Source: Halomonas sp. QHL1 (GTDB taxonomy: Bacteria; Pseudomonadota; Gammaproteobacteria; Pseudomonadales; Halomonadaceae). From it: a stretch of 64,000 nucleotides of DNA. Shown piece by piece: positions 48,834 through 57,297 of this stretch; the stretch's first letter is position 1; every line of letters begins with the position of its first letter. The notes under the pieces are model-generated. The model ran no database searches, was not told the origin of the DNA, and saw only the letters and a list, made by a program, of their open reading frames with translations. Position numbers and translations under genes: made by a program. The DNA lies in the NCBI RefSeq assembly GCF_001882345.1, contig NZ_MINL01000001.1, positions 3,977,852 to 4,041,851 of the forward strand, given 5' to 3'.

Positions 48834-51071
48834 ATGACCGAGTCGAATCAAAACGCCCCCTTGAGTCTGCTAGCCACTTGCCCGAAAGGCATTGAAGGTT
48901 TGCTCCACGATGAACTAGTGGCACTGGGCGCCACGCCGGGCAAAACCACGGTGGCGGGGGTTTACTTCACCGCCAGCCAAGCGATCGCCTACCGCGTATG
49001 CCTTTGGTCGCGATTGGCCAACCGGGTTATCTTAACCTTAGTGCGCGAGTCGATGATCGACACCGCCGAGCAGGTGCGGGATGTGGTTGCCCGCATTGCC
49101 TGGACTCAGCACTTAGCACCGGGCAACACGCTGGCAGTCGATTTTCACGGCCGCAGTGAACATATTCGCCACACCCGCTTTGGCGCGCAAACCGTTAAAG
49201 ACGGCGTGGTTGATGCACTCCAACTGGCTGGGCAGGAACGCCCCAACGTGGATACCAAAACGCCCCATTTGCGCATCTACGCCCACTTGCACCGCATGAA
49301 CTTAACCATTGGCCTGGATCTCTCTGGTGAAAGCCTGCACCGTCGCGGCTACCGCCGGGATGTAGGCCATGCGCCGCTAAAAGAGAATTTGGCCGCAGCG
49401 CTGTTGGTACGCGCGGGTTGGCCCGAGCGCTTAAAAGCGGGAGAGCCGTTGATTGACCCGCTGTGCGGTGCAGGAACGCTGCTGATCGAAGCCGCCATGA
49501 TGGCCGCCGACCAGGCACCGAACCTGAACCGTGAGCGGTTCGGCTTTCACGGCTGGGCAGGGCACGATGACGAAGCGTGGCGGGAACAGAAACGCGAAGC
49601 CGAAGCGCGCGCGTCGATAGGCCGCAAGCGCTGCAAGGCCCAGCTATTAGGCTTTGACCAGAGCCCTGCAGCACTGACTGCAGCGAAATCCAATGCCATG
49701 CGTGCGGGCATACCAGCCTTGATTACCCTGCATGGGCAGAGCCTGGCCCAGCTTACCCGACCGGAAACGCTCACCGCCGAACGCGGCCTGTTGATCACCA
49801 ATCCTCCTTACGGCGAGCGCCTGGGCGAGTTGCCTGAACTGGTGCGTCTCTACGCCCAACTGGGTGAGAAAGCCAAAGCGCTATTCCCCGGCTGGACGCT
49901 GGCGGTGTTTACCGGCAACCCTGATCTCGGCCACCGACTGGGGATGCGGGCGCACAAACAGTACGCGCTCAAAAACGGTGCCTTGGATGCCAAGCTGCTG
50001 CTCATGGAGATTGGTGGCGCCGAGCACCTGCCTGCCGTTAGCGACACAAAGCCGGTTCAGAGTGAGAGTGCTGCAGTGGCGACGCCTAGTGAAGAGGCGA
50101 GCGAAGAGCAAACGGCTCATAAAAACCAAGACAATGCGCAGATGTTTGCCAATCGGCTGATCAAAAATCAGAAGCGCTTGAAGAAATGGCTGAAGCAGAG
50201 CGGCGAAACCAGCTATCGCGTCTATGACGCCGATATGCCCGAGTACGCTTTGGCGGTGGATCGTTACGGTGACCGCGTACACGTGCAAGAGTACGCGGCG
50301 CCCAGTTCGATCAACCCGGCGCAAGCGCAGAAGCGCTTGTACGATGCCTTGGAAGTCATGCCCGAAGCGCTTAACGTTGACGCCAGCAAAATCTATATCA
50401 AGCGCCGGGAGCGCCAAACAGGTAGCGCCCAGTACCAGAAGCGTGCTGCCAGCGGCGAACGTTTTGAGGTGCAGGAGGGCGAGGCACGGCTATGGGTGAA
50501 TCTGCGCGACTATCTCGATACTGGACTGTTTCTTGATCACCGCCCGGTACGACGCATGTTGGGCGAAATGGCCAGCGGCAAGCGCTTTTTAAACCTGTTC
50601 TGTTACACCGCCACGGCGACGGTGCAGGCCGCCTTAGGCGGCGCCAGCGACAGCGTGAGCGTGGATATGTCCAACACCTACCTGGAGTGGGCCAAGGACA
50701 ATTTTGCCCTGAACAAGCTCGATACTCGGCTGCACCGTGTAGTGCGCGACGACTGTTTCCGCTGGCTGGAAACCGCCAACGCCGAATTTGATCTGATCTT
50801 TATGGATCCGCCGACGTTCTCCAACTCCAAGAAGATGCGCGATACCCTCGACGTGCAGCGAGATCATCCGCGGTTAGTTGAGCTCGCCATGGCGCGCTTG
50901 GCACCCGGCGGCACCTTGGTGTTTTCTAATAACCAGCGGCGCTTTAAACTCGACGAAGCGCTTAGCGAGCACTACGCGGTTGAGGATATTACCGGGCGCA
51001 GCTTCGACCCCGATTTCCAGCGGCGCACCAACCTGCACCATGTGTTTTTACTTCGTCATAAGGTGTCATAA
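48834..51071 (+). CDS. rlmL: Bifunctional 23S rRNA methyltransferase RlmKL
   Basis: 745-residue fused enzyme. The N-terminal half (THUMP domain, then RlmL) makes m2G2445, with SAM motif DPLCGAGTLLIEAAMMA near residue 205 and the catalytic NPPYGERLG near 322. The C-terminal half (RlmK) makes m7G2069, with NLFCYTATATVQAALGGA near 587 and DPPTFSNSK near 655. A hydrophilic linker (about 395-435) joins the halves. In Gram-positives the two are separate genes; the fusion is normal in gammaproteobacteria. Start ATG at 48834. Confidence 0.97.
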   Translation: MTESNQNAPLSLLATCPKGIEGLLHDELVALGATPGKTTVAGVYFTASQAIAYRVCLWSRLANRVILTLVRESMIDTAEQVRDVVARIAWTQHLAPGNTLAVDFHGRSEHIRHTRFGAQTVKDGVVDALQLAGQERPNVDTKTPHLRIYAHLHRMNLTIGLDLSGESLHRRGYRRDVGHAPLKENLAAALLVRAGWPERLKAGEPLIDPLCGAGTLLIEAAMMAADQAPNLNRERFGFHGWAGHDDEAWREQKREAEARASIGRKRCKAQLLGFDQSPAALTAAKSNAMRAGIPALITLHGQSLAQLTRPETLTAERGLLITNPPYGERLGELPELVRLYAQLGEKAKALFPGWTLAVFTGNPDLGHRLGMRAHKQYALKNGALDAKLLLMEIGGAEHLPAVSDTKPVQSESAAVATPSEEASEEQTAHKNQDNAQMFANRLIKNQKRLKKWLKQSGETSYRVYDADMPEYALAVDRYGDRVHVQEYAAPSSINPAQAQKRLYDALEVMPEALNVDASKIYIKRRERQTGSAQYQKRAASGERFEVQEGEARLWVNLRDYLDTGLFLDHRPVRRMLGEMASGKRFLNLFCYTATATVQAALGGASDSVSVDMSNTYLEWAKDNFALNKLDTRLHRVVRDDCFRWLETANAEFDLIFMDPPTFSNSKKMRDTLDVQRDHPRLVELAMARLAPGGTLVFSNNQRRFKLDEALSEHYAVEDITGRSFDPDFQRRTNLHHVFLLRHKVS

Positions 51072-51107
51072 GAGAGCTAGTATGAGAGAGCTAGTATGAA
51101 GAGAGCT
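51072..51107. repeat. 14-bp tandem duplication between rlmKL and the glutaredoxin-like gene
   Basis: GAGAGCTAGTATGA at 51072-51085 is repeated exactly at 51086-51099, followed by a partial third copy, AGAGAGCT. Each copy contains an ATG, and the frames form a chain of overlapping mini-ORFs that ends at the next gene's start. Confidence 0.95.
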
Positions 51108-51112
51108 TCAGC

Positions 51113-51448
51113 ATGATTCAGCTATCGCTTTACACGACCATGGGCTGCCACCTATGCAGCCAATTAGAGGCGCTGGTGGCCGCACTGGCGAATCAAAAGG
51201 TGTGGCTGCACCACATCGAGATTAGCGAAGACGACGCACTAGTAGAGCGCTACGGCGTTCGCATACCGGTGTTGATGGATGGTGACGGCAATGAGCTGGA
51301 TCGTGGCTTTGAGCTGGAGCGATTAAGTGCGTGGTTGCGCGAACGCGGCTGGCTGGATGAAGCGGCGCTGGCGGCGTTTACCGCACCGCCAGATACCACG
51401 CCGCCTAAAGGCGCCCATAAGCGTGATGGTCGGCGTTTCTTAAGTTAA
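51113..51448 (+). CDS. Glutaredoxin-like protein (DUF836/YruB type)
   Basis: 111-residue thioredoxin-fold protein. LYTTMGCHLC gives a CxxC redox pair (Cys12 and Cys15). The cis-proline is in GVRIPVLM (near residue 62). A C-terminal tail (PPDTTPPKGAHKRDGRRFLS) is basic and probably disordered. The core is the short glutaredoxin form often annotated DUF836. It follows rlmKL by 41 bases, filled by a tandem duplication that builds a chain of mini-ORFs with ATGA junctions, so it is probably coupled to rlmKL. Partner proteins unknown. Confidence 0.8.
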   Translation: MIQLSLYTTMGCHLCSQLEALVAALANQKVWLHHIEISEDDALVERYGVRIPVLMDGDGNELDRGFELERLSAWLRERGWLDEAALAAFTAPPDTTPPKGAHKRDGRRFLS

Positions 51449-51480
51449 TTAGCAAAAAGCATGGAGCTAGCGCGCTAGGC

Positions 51481-51762
51481 TCAAAGCACATCCAGTAACG
51501 ATAGCTGGCGCATCGCTTCCTGGCCTTCCGGGGTATGGTCGGCCACTTCCAGCACCTTGCGAAAGCCCCGCGAGGACTGGATGGTGGTTTCATCTTCCAG
51601 CCACATATGGGCTTGATCCAGCGTATCGGCTAGCTGATGTTTCAGGCCGCCAAATTGGGTGCCGATTTGGCCCCAGGCGCGGCTGAAAATCCAGTCACCA
51701 AACATATCCTGGTGAATATGAACCAACACATAGTCATGGTTGGTTTCCCAGCGTACGATCAC
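51481..51762 (-). CDS. Small WGR-domain protein
   Basis: 93 residues that are almost entirely one WGR-like domain: YVLVHIHQDMFGDWIFSRAWGQIGTQFGG gives the strand pattern and the W-G-x-I-G-T core, followed by a helix and the conserved RGFRKV. WGR domains bind nucleic acid, as in PARPs and MolR-type proteins, but here nothing else is attached. The start is GTG at 51762 with AAGGAGAGA before it. It lies between the glutaredoxin-like gene (convergent) and pdxB (divergent). Function unknown. Confidence 0.75.
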   Translation of the reverse strand: MIVRWETNHDYVLVHIHQDMFGDWIFSRAWGQIGTQFGGLKHQLADTLDQAHMWLEDETTIQSSRGFRKVLEVADHTPEGQEAMRQLSLLDVL

Positions 51763-51777
51763 AACTCTCTCCTTACT

Positions 51778-51805
51778 TAGCCTTTAAAAGATAGCCTTTA
51801 AACAC
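51778..51805. repeat. 14-bp tandem duplication in the WGR/pdxB divergent gap
   Basis: TAGCCTTTAAAAGA at 51778-51791 is followed by TAGCCTTTAAACAC at 51792-51805 (11 of 14 identical). Confidence 0.9.
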
Positions 51806-51860
51806 GCCTGCCCATCAAGCCGTCGCTGGCGTATTGTAAAGCCCGGATACCCAAACGCCT

Positions 51861-53018
51861 ATGAAACTTGTCGTCGACGCCAATATCCCAGCTGCCGAAC
51901 GCTGCTTCGGCCATTTTGGTTCGCTCACCCGCGTGCCAGGGCGGGAGATAAACGCCGCCCACCTGCAAGAAGCCGATGCACTCATCGTGCGCTCGATTAC
52001 CCAGGTCAACGATAAGCTGCTTGCCGATAGCCCCGTGCGCTTTATTGGCACCTGCACCATCGGCACCGATCATATCGACCAAGTAGCGCTTGCCCAGCGC
52101 GATATCGCCTTCGCCAGCGCGCCAGGCTGCAACGCAGAGGCGGTGGTTGATTATGTGTTGAGCAGCCTGCTAACACTGGCGGAGCGCGATGGCTGGTCGC
52201 TTAGCGAGCGTACCGTGGGGATAGTGGGGGTGGGCAATGTGGGCAGCCGACTGCAGGCGCGGCTAGCCGCCATGGGCGTTACAACGTTGGCCTGTGATCC
52301 GCCCAAGGCAGCTGTAGAGAGGGCAGAAGAGGAGCCGGAGGAAGGCTTTCACTCCTTAGACGCCCTGATCGAGCGCTGTGACGTGCTCTGTGTGCATACA
52401 CCGCTAACCCGCGAAGGCCCACACGCGACGTATCAGCTACTCAACGCTCAACGTATCGAGGAGCTGGCACTGGGGTGCGTGCTGCTCAATGCCGGGCGCG
52501 GTGACTGTGTGGATGGTTTAGCGCTGCGTAGTCGCCTTGCGGGCAAGGGCGATATCAGTGCCATACTGGATGTGTGGGAGGAAGAACCCGATATCGATGC
52601 TGGCCTGCGTGATCTGGTCTCTCTGGCAACACCGCATATTGCCGGGCATAGCCTGGATGGCAAGCTGCGCGGCACCTGGATGATTCAGCAGGCGCTGGCT
52701 CACCACTGCGGTCAGCCAAGCGTGCTAACATTCGCCGATATTTGCCCACCGCCCGCGCTGGCGTCGCTGCATTTGCAGCACGCACTGCCTCCTGACGATG
52801 CGCTAAGGCTCTGCATGAGGGCGGTGTATGACGTGCGCCGCGACCACGATGCGCTTCAGCGCCAAACGCAGCACCACGGTATGCACCAAGGCTTTGATGA
52901 CTGCCGCGCCAACTACCCGCTGCGGCGCGAATTCGCCACGCTCAACGTGCAGCTGTCAGGGGAGGCGGTAGCACTAGAGGGCATACTGCGTGGGGCAGGG
53001 TTTTCCGTGCGTTCATAG
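51861..53018 (+). CDS. pdxB: Erythronate-4-phosphate dehydrogenase
   Basis: 385-residue D-2-hydroxyacid dehydrogenase acting second in DXP-dependent pyridoxal phosphate synthesis. The Rossmann motif is GIVGVGNVGSRL near residue 120. The catalytic Arg/Glu/His set lies around NAGRGDCVD, EEEPDID and HIAGHSLDGK. The C-terminal PdxB dimerisation domain (about 285-385) is present and separates it from SerA or GhrB. MKLVVDANIPAAERCFG is the typical N-terminus. It is divergent from the WGR gene. Confidence 0.96.
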   Translation: MKLVVDANIPAAERCFGHFGSLTRVPGREINAAHLQEADALIVRSITQVNDKLLADSPVRFIGTCTIGTDHIDQVALAQRDIAFASAPGCNAEAVVDYVLSSLLTLAERDGWSLSERTVGIVGVGNVGSRLQARLAAMGVTTLACDPPKAAVERAEEEPEEGFHSLDALIERCDVLCVHTPLTREGPHATYQLLNAQRIEELALGCVLLNAGRGDCVDGLALRSRLAGKGDISAILDVWEEEPDIDAGLRDLVSLATPHIAGHSLDGKLRGTWMIQQALAHHCGQPSVLTFADICPPPALASLHLQHALPPDDALRLCMRAVYDVRRDHDALQRQTQHHGMHQGFDDCRANYPLRREFATLNVQLSGEAVALEGILRGAGFSVRS

Positions 53019-53032
53019 AGGATCTCTGACTA

Positions 53033-53080
53033 TTGTCATTGGAGGCGCCCCATCTCTTGCCATTGCGAAGCACCCCCCTC
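53033..53080. repeat. 24-bp tandem duplication preceding the MITE-like element
   Basis: Two 24-base imperfect units (53033-53056 and 53057-53080), each opening TTGYCATTG and ending CTC, lead straight into the first MITE-like copy, which starts with the same TTGTCATTGCG. They look like decayed ends of that element. Confidence 0.7.
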
Positions 53081-53082
53081 TT

Positions 53083-53165
53083 GTCATTGCGAGGAGCGCA
53101 GCGACGCGGCAATCTAAACCTGTGGCGGCACCATCCCCAGATTGCTTCGCTGCGCTCGCAATGAC
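53083..53165. mobile_element. MITE-like inverted-repeat element, copy 1
   Basis: 83 bases with imperfect inverted ends: GTCATTGCGAGGAGCGCAGC on the left, and GCTGCGCTCGCAATGAC on the right reads back as its complement apart from three extra bases in the left arm. It contains no coding frame. A near-identical copy lies 36 bases downstream. Elements with this GTCATTGCGAG...CGCAATGAC end are common intergenic repeats in many proteobacteria. Confidence 0.85.
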
Positions 53166-53167
53166 AT

Positions 53168-53193
53168 GAAAAAGCCACCGACTCGCGGTGGCT
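53168..53193 (-). terminator. Terminator of htpX, between the two MITE-like copies
   Basis: AGCCACCG pairs with CGGTGGCT around a 5-nt loop, and the minus-strand reading ends in TTTTT. It is separated from the htpX stop (53295) by the second MITE-like copy. Confidence 0.85.
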
Positions 53194-53201
53194 CAAGCGT
53201 T

Positions 53202-53285
53202 GTCATTGCGAGGAGCGCAGCGACGCGGCAATCTAAACCTGCGGCAGCACCATCCCCGAGATTGCTTCGCTACGCTCGCAATGAC
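53202..53285. mobile_element. MITE-like inverted-repeat element, copy 2
   Basis: 84 bases, same orientation as copy 1 and differing at only a few positions. It ends nine bases short of the htpX stop codon, so it is transcribed as part of the htpX 3' untranslated region and should fold into a long hairpin. Confidence 0.85.
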
Positions 53286-53294
53286 ATAAGCAAC

Positions 53295-54200
53295 TTACTG
53301 ACGATAAGCCGCTTCTTTTAACGCACGGATGCGCTCATCCAGCGGCGGGTGGCTAGCAAATAGCTTTTCCACCAGCGAGCGCGTTTGGCCTTTGGTGATG
53401 GCCATGGCGCGCAGCGTGTCTGGCATTTGATCGGGCATTTCAGTTTCGGTTTTCAAGCGCGCCAGCGCGCTGACCATGGCATTAGTGCCCGCTAGGCGTG
53501 CACCGGCTTCATCGGCGCGGTATTCGCGGTAGCGCGAGAACCAGGCGACGATAGCCGAGGCCAAAATACCAAACACAATTTCAGCAACCATCACCACTGC
53601 AAAGTAGCCCATAAAGCCTAGACCGCCGCCGCCATCGCTGCGACTGCGTAGGAAGTTATCGACCAAGTGCGCCACTACACGGGCAAAGAACATCACGAAG
53701 GTGTTCACCACGCCCTGGATCAGCGCCAGGGTGACCATGTCGCCGTTAGCGACGTGACCAATTTCGTGGGCCAGTACCGCGCGAACTTCCTCCGGGCGCA
53801 TACGGTTGAGTAGGCCTGCCGAAACGGCTACCAGCGCATCGTCTTTGTTCCAGCCCGTAGCAAAGGCGTTGGACTGCTGGGCCGGAAATATACCCACTTC
53901 CGGGGTTTTGATGCCTGCCTCGCGAGAGAGCTCCGCGACCGTATCCAGCAACCACTGTTCGGTGGAGTTGGAGGGCGTTTCGATAATCACCGTGCCGGTG
54001 CTGCGCTTAGCCATCCATTTGGAAATGAACAGCGAAATCATTGAGCCAACCATGCCGAAAATAAAGCAGAAAATCAGCAGGCTGGTGAAGTTGATGCCCT
54101 GGCCGCGCAGATAGCCCTCTACGCCTAGCAGGCGCAGAGTAATACTGGCGACCAGCAAAACCGCTATGTTGGTGCCTAAAAACAGCAGAATTCGCATCAT
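53295..54200 (-). CDS. htpX: Heat-shock membrane protease HtpX
   Basis: 301-residue zinc metalloprotease of the inner membrane (M48B) that degrades misfolded membrane proteins alongside FtsH. Two N-terminal helices (about residues 4-26 and 38-60) precede the catalytic motif HEIGH at 145-149; two further helices follow (about 158-176 and 193-215). The third zinc ligand is the glutamate in [20 protein letters not shown] lies upstream of two adjacent ATGs at 54200 and 54197. Length is typical. Confidence 0.96.
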   Translation of the reverse strand: MMRILLFLGTNIAVLLVASITLRLLGVEGYLRGQGINFTSLLIFCFIFGMVGSMISLFISKWMAKRSTGTVIIETPSNSTEQWLLDTVAELSREAGIKTPEVGIFPAQQSNAFATGWNKDDALVAVSAGLLNRMRPEEVRAVLAHEIGHVANGDMVTLALIQGVVNTFVMFFARVVAHLVDNFLRSRSDGGGGLGFMGYFAVVMVAEIVFGILASAIVAWFSRYREYRADEAGARLAGTNAMVSALARLKTETEMPDQMPDTLRAMAITKGQTRSLVEKLFASHPPLDERIRALKEAAYRQ

Positions 54201-54317
54201 GGTGCAGGTTCTCCCCTAAAGTTCATCGAAGCATTACTAGATTAATGGCTTAGATACGTGCTGTTCATGGCAGTTTCAAGTCATGGTGGTGTCAATGAGT
54301 TGATTTAATTACCGGAC

Positions 54318-55565
54318 TCACTGGCGATAGCGCGACAAGAAATTGGCAAAGCGATCGAGTGCATCGCCTAACTGGTCGGCCCAGGGCAGCGTCACGATGC
54401 GCACATGGTCCGGCTCGGGCCAGTTAAAGGCCGTGCCCTGTACCAGTAATATTTTTTCCTGCAGCAGCAGATCCAGCACCATCTGCTGGTCGTCTTTGAT
54501 ATTAAAGACCTTGGGGTCGAGCCGCGGAAAGGCGTACAGCGCGCCTTTCGGCTTCACGCAGGAAACCCCGGGGATCGCATTCAACTTCTCCACGGTAATA
54601 TCGCGCTGGGCCAGCAGCCGTCCGCCGGGAAGGATTAAATCATTGATCGATTGATAGCCCCCCAGCGCGGTTTGAATCGCGTGTTGTGCGGGCACGTTGG
54701 CACATAGCCGCATAGAGGCCAGCATATTCAGCCCTTGGATATAGTCCTGGGCGTTTAGCTTGGCCAGGTTGCCGGAGATAATCATCCAGCCCGAGCGGAA
54801 GCCGGCGCAGCGATAGCTTTTGGAGAGCCCGTTCATGGTGATGACCAACTGGTCATCGTCAGCCAGCGCGCCCGTGGCGGTGTGCTCGACGCCGTCATAC
54901 AAGATCTTGTCGTAGATCTCGTCAGAGAACACCACCAGGTTATGCTGCTTGGCGATCGCCAATACCTCTTTCACCACGGCAGGCGGATACACCGCGCCGG
55001 TCGGGTTGTTGGGGTTGATCAGCACAATGGCCCGCGTATGGCTGGTGATTTTAGCGCGAATATCGGCCATGTCGGGCGTCCAGTCGGCCTGCTCGTCGCA
55101 CAGGTAGTGCACCGCGTGGCCACCGGAAAGGTGGGCAGCCGCCGTCCATAGTGGGTAGTCCGGCGCGGGAATCAGCACTTCATCGCCGTCGTTGAGCAGC
55201 GCCTGCATGGCCATGACGATCAGCTCAGACACACCGTTGCCGATGAAGATGTCTTCAATACCCACACCGGGAATCTGCTTGCGCTGGCACTCCTGCATAA
55301 TCGCTTTACGGGCAGAGTAGAGGCCTTTGGAGTCGCAGTAGCCTTGGGCTGTTGGCAGGTTACGCATCACATCCTGCAAAATCTCTTCCGGCGCCTCAAA
55401 ACCAAATGGCGCGGGGTTGCCAATGTTTAGCTTGAGAATTCGCTGGCCTTCCTCTTCCAAGCGCTTGGCGTGGTCGAGCACCGGGCCACGAATGTCGTAG
55501 CAAACATTGTGCAGCTTATGAGATTTCTTTAACGGTTGTGATTCCTGCGACTGCGGGGTATCCAT
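54318..55565 (-). CDS. alaA: Alanine transaminase AlaA-like, PLP-dependent
   Basis: About 415-residue class-I aminotransferase of the AlaA type, which makes alanine from pyruvate and glutamate. The PLP lysine is in MNGLSKSYRCAGFRSGWM (near residue 240). LNIGNPAPFGFEAPEEI, NGVSELIVMAMQALL and INPNNPTGAVYP are family hallmarks. The start at 55565 is an ATG; an in-frame TTG at 55580 adds five residues. Neither has an ideal ribosome site. A 15-bp tandem triplication lies upstream. Confidence 0.93.
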   Translation of the reverse strand: MDTPQSQESQPLKKSHKLHNVCYDIRGPVLDHAKRLEEEGQRILKLNIGNPAPFGFEAPEEILQDVMRNLPTAQGYCDSKGLYSARKAIMQECQRKQIPGVGIEDIFIGNGVSELIVMAMQALLNDGDEVLIPAPDYPLWTAAAHLSGGHAVHYLCDEQADWTPDMADIRAKITSHTRAIVLINPNNPTGAVYPPAVVKEVLAIAKQHNLVVFSDEIYDKILYDGVEHTATGALADDDQLVITMNGLSKSYRCAGFRSGWMIISGNLAKLNAQDYIQGLNMLASMRLCANVPAQHAIQTALGGYQSINDLILPGGRLLAQRDITVEKLNAIPGVSCVKPKGALYAFPRLDPKVFNIKDDQQMVLDLLLQEKILLVQGTAFNWPEPDHVRIVTLPWADQLGDALDRFANFLSRYRQ

Positions 55566-55610
55566 GAGGTTTCTGTCCAAAAAAAGTGGCTAGCGGGCCA
55601 AAAGTGTCCA

Positions 55611-55655
55611 AAAACATGCGTATCTAAAACATGCGCATCTAAAACATGAGTATTA
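55611..55655. repeat. 15-bp tandem triplication upstream of alaA
   Basis: AAAACATGCGTATCT, AAAACATGCGCATCT and AAAACATGAGTATTA lie head to tail in the gap between ylqF and alaA, about 46 bases upstream of the alaA start. Confidence 0.95.
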
Positions 55656-55700
55656 AATTAGCGCCTACAAGCCTTCGTCGGCTAAAGAGCACTTAGTCCA

Positions 55701-56657
55701 TTATGCGTCGGAAAGACCTTGATTGTCTTCGTCGTTTTGCACGGGCGGCGGCGGAATATCCGCAGGAGTTTCAAGCGTTAGCCTGCCCAGCTTGCCATCG
55801 CGCAGTTCGTGAAGCAGTACTTCCGCGCCGCGGTGCAGATCCACCGTGCCACCGGGGCGCAGGCCGCCTCGGCGCGCAGCAATATCTTTCAAAATGGCAT
55901 TACCATCGAAGCCTGCAATGGCGAGGAAATCGGGCTTTTTCGGGCCGTCCGCATCAATGTCGTGGGGAATGTCCGGCGCGGCGTAAGGCGCCAGCTCTTT
56001 GAGCTTATAACGCTCGGTGAGCGCTTCGGGGTAGCGCTTGGCCAGCTCTGCGCTGGTGACAATCGCCACATCGGTGTACTCGATAGCGGTATCGCGAATG
56101 GCGCCGGTGGCTGCGAGGCGATAGGCGCTAGCCTGATCCTCAATTTTCGGCCACAGCACTCCAGGGGTATCGGTAAGCGCCACGCGCCCATCAATACGCA
56201 CCTTTTGTTGGCGCTTAGTGACCGCAGGCTCGTTGCCGGTTTTGGCGATTTTTCGCCCGGCCAGACCGTTAATCAGCGTGGATTTACCCACGTTAGGAAT
56301 GCCCATCACCATCACCCGCACATCCCTGTCGGCGCGAACGGCACCGGCCAGCTCATGGCACAGCTTGGGAATCTTCTTTAGCTCGCGGGTGTTGGTGGTG
56401 GTGACCGCCAGGGCGCGCATGTTCTCTTGGGCATCGAAATAAGCGACCCACTCGGCCGTCCGCTCGGGATCAGCGAGATCGGCGCGGGAGAGAATTTTCA
56501 GCACTGGCTTATGGCGCGTTAGCTCGGCCAGCATCGGATTGGCGCTGGAGTAGGGCAGACGCGCGTCGAGTACCTCGATCACGACATCGATCTCTGGCAG
56601 CACCTCCGCAATCTGGCGGCGGGCCTTGTTCATATGTCCGGGGAACCAGCCGAGCAT
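55701..56657 (-). CDS. ylqF: Ribosome-biogenesis GTPase YlqF/RbgA-like
   Basis: 318-residue circularly permuted GTPase involved in 50S subunit assembly. The permuted order is visible: the G4/G5-like region comes first (KILSRADLADP near residue 62), then the P-loop GIPNVGKST (near 127) and DTPGVL (near 172). The N-terminal WFPGHMNKARRQI and the C-terminal ANTAR-like helices fit the family. The start at 56657 has AGGAGAG eight bases upstream; a frame from 56678 adds seven residues. It follows msrB on the same strand after a terminator. Confidence 0.92.
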   Translation of the reverse strand: MLGWFPGHMNKARRQIAEVLPEIDVVIEVLDARLPYSSANPMLAELTRHKPVLKILSRADLADPERTAEWVAYFDAQENMRALAVTTTNTRELKKIPKLCHELAGAVRADRDVRVMVMGIPNVGKSTLINGLAGRKIAKTGNEPAVTKRQQKVRIDGRVALTDTPGVLWPKIEDQASAYRLAATGAIRDTAIEYTDVAIVTSAELAKRYPEALTERYKLKELAPYAAPDIPHDIDADGPKKPDFLAIAGFDGNAILKDIAARRGGLRPGGTVDLHRGAEVLLHELRDGKLGRLTLETPADIPPPPVQNDEDNQGLSDA

Positions 56658-56689
56658 GGGTCTCTCCTGCAAGTACAAAATAGCGGCAC

Positions 56690-56727
56690 AAAAAAGCGGG
56701 CGATCATTCTAGCAGATGACGCCCGCC
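56690..56727 (-). terminator. Terminator of msrB
   Basis: On the minus strand, GGCGGGCGTCAT pairs with ATGATCGCCCGC (one bulge) and is followed by TTTTTT. It lies 33 bases beyond the msrB stop, before ylqF. Confidence 0.85.
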
Positions 56728-56760
56728 TTGCCGGGTTTCCTTGCGAGGATTTAGCGCTGA

Positions 56761-57159
56761 TTACTCGTCGGGGTGAAATTCCAGTGACACGGAGTTAATG
56801 CAGTAGCGCAAACCGGTGGTGTCAGGAGGCCCATCGGGGAATACATGACCCAGGTGAGCATCGCAATGGGAACAGACCACCTCGGTGCGCTGCATACCAT
56901 GAGTGGTATCGGTATGTTCTTCAACGCAGCGGCTACCTAACGGCCGATCAAAGCTTGGCCAGCCGCAGCCAGCGTCAAACTTATGCTCATTCTCAAACAG
57001 CGGCGCATGACAGCAAACGCAGTGGTAAATACCCTGCGCATCGCGCACCTGATAATCGCCGGTGAACGGGCGCTCGGTGCCTTTCTCACGTGCCACGCGG
57101 TACTGCTCTGGCGTGAGCTGCTGTTGCCACTCGTCAGGGGATTTTTCGATTTTCGCCAT
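56761..57159 (-). CDS. msrB: Peptide-methionine (R)-S-oxide reductase MsrB
   Basis: 132-residue repair enzyme for oxidised methionine. Two zinc-binding CxxC pairs are visible (CVCC and CSHC), with the substrate motif GCGWPSF and the catalytic cysteine in [11 protein letters not shown] near the C-terminus. The start at 57159 ([11 protein letters not shown]) has GAGGA eight bases upstream and matches the family; a frame from 57207 adds 16 residues with no good site. Short terminator-bounded unit. Confidence 0.95.
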   Translation of the reverse strand: MAKIEKSPDEWQQQLTPEQYRVAREKGTERPFTGDYQVRDAQGIYHCVCCHAPLFENEHKFDAGCGWPSFDRPLGSRCVEEHTDTTHGMQRTEVVCSHCDAHLGHVFPDGPPDTTGLRYCINSVSLEFHPDE

Positions 57160-57176
57160 GCTCTGTTCCTCTCCCT

Positions 57177-57200
57177 TATACATTGCTCTATACATCGCTG
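57177..57200. repeat. 12-bp tandem duplication in the msrB leader
   Basis: TATACATTGCTC at 57177-57188 is followed by TATACATCGCTG at 57189-57200 (10 of 12 identical), 18 bases upstream of the msrB start on the minus strand. Confidence 0.8.
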
Positions 57201-57297
57201 AGACCAAGCGTTGTTTGGGCTCACTAGCCTAGTGACACCACTTGGTCATCATGAGTTTCAGCATGGGCGATTATAGTGCGTGATGCCAGTCTAAGCG

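Noticed and set aside
49195..50417. Antisense frames inside rlmKL (159 and 178 codons)
   Set aside because: Both are shadows of the bifunctional methyltransferase gene.
53083..53285. Insertion sequence remnant
   Set aside because: No transposase fragment is present and each copy is only about 84 bp. A non-autonomous intergenic repeat fits better.
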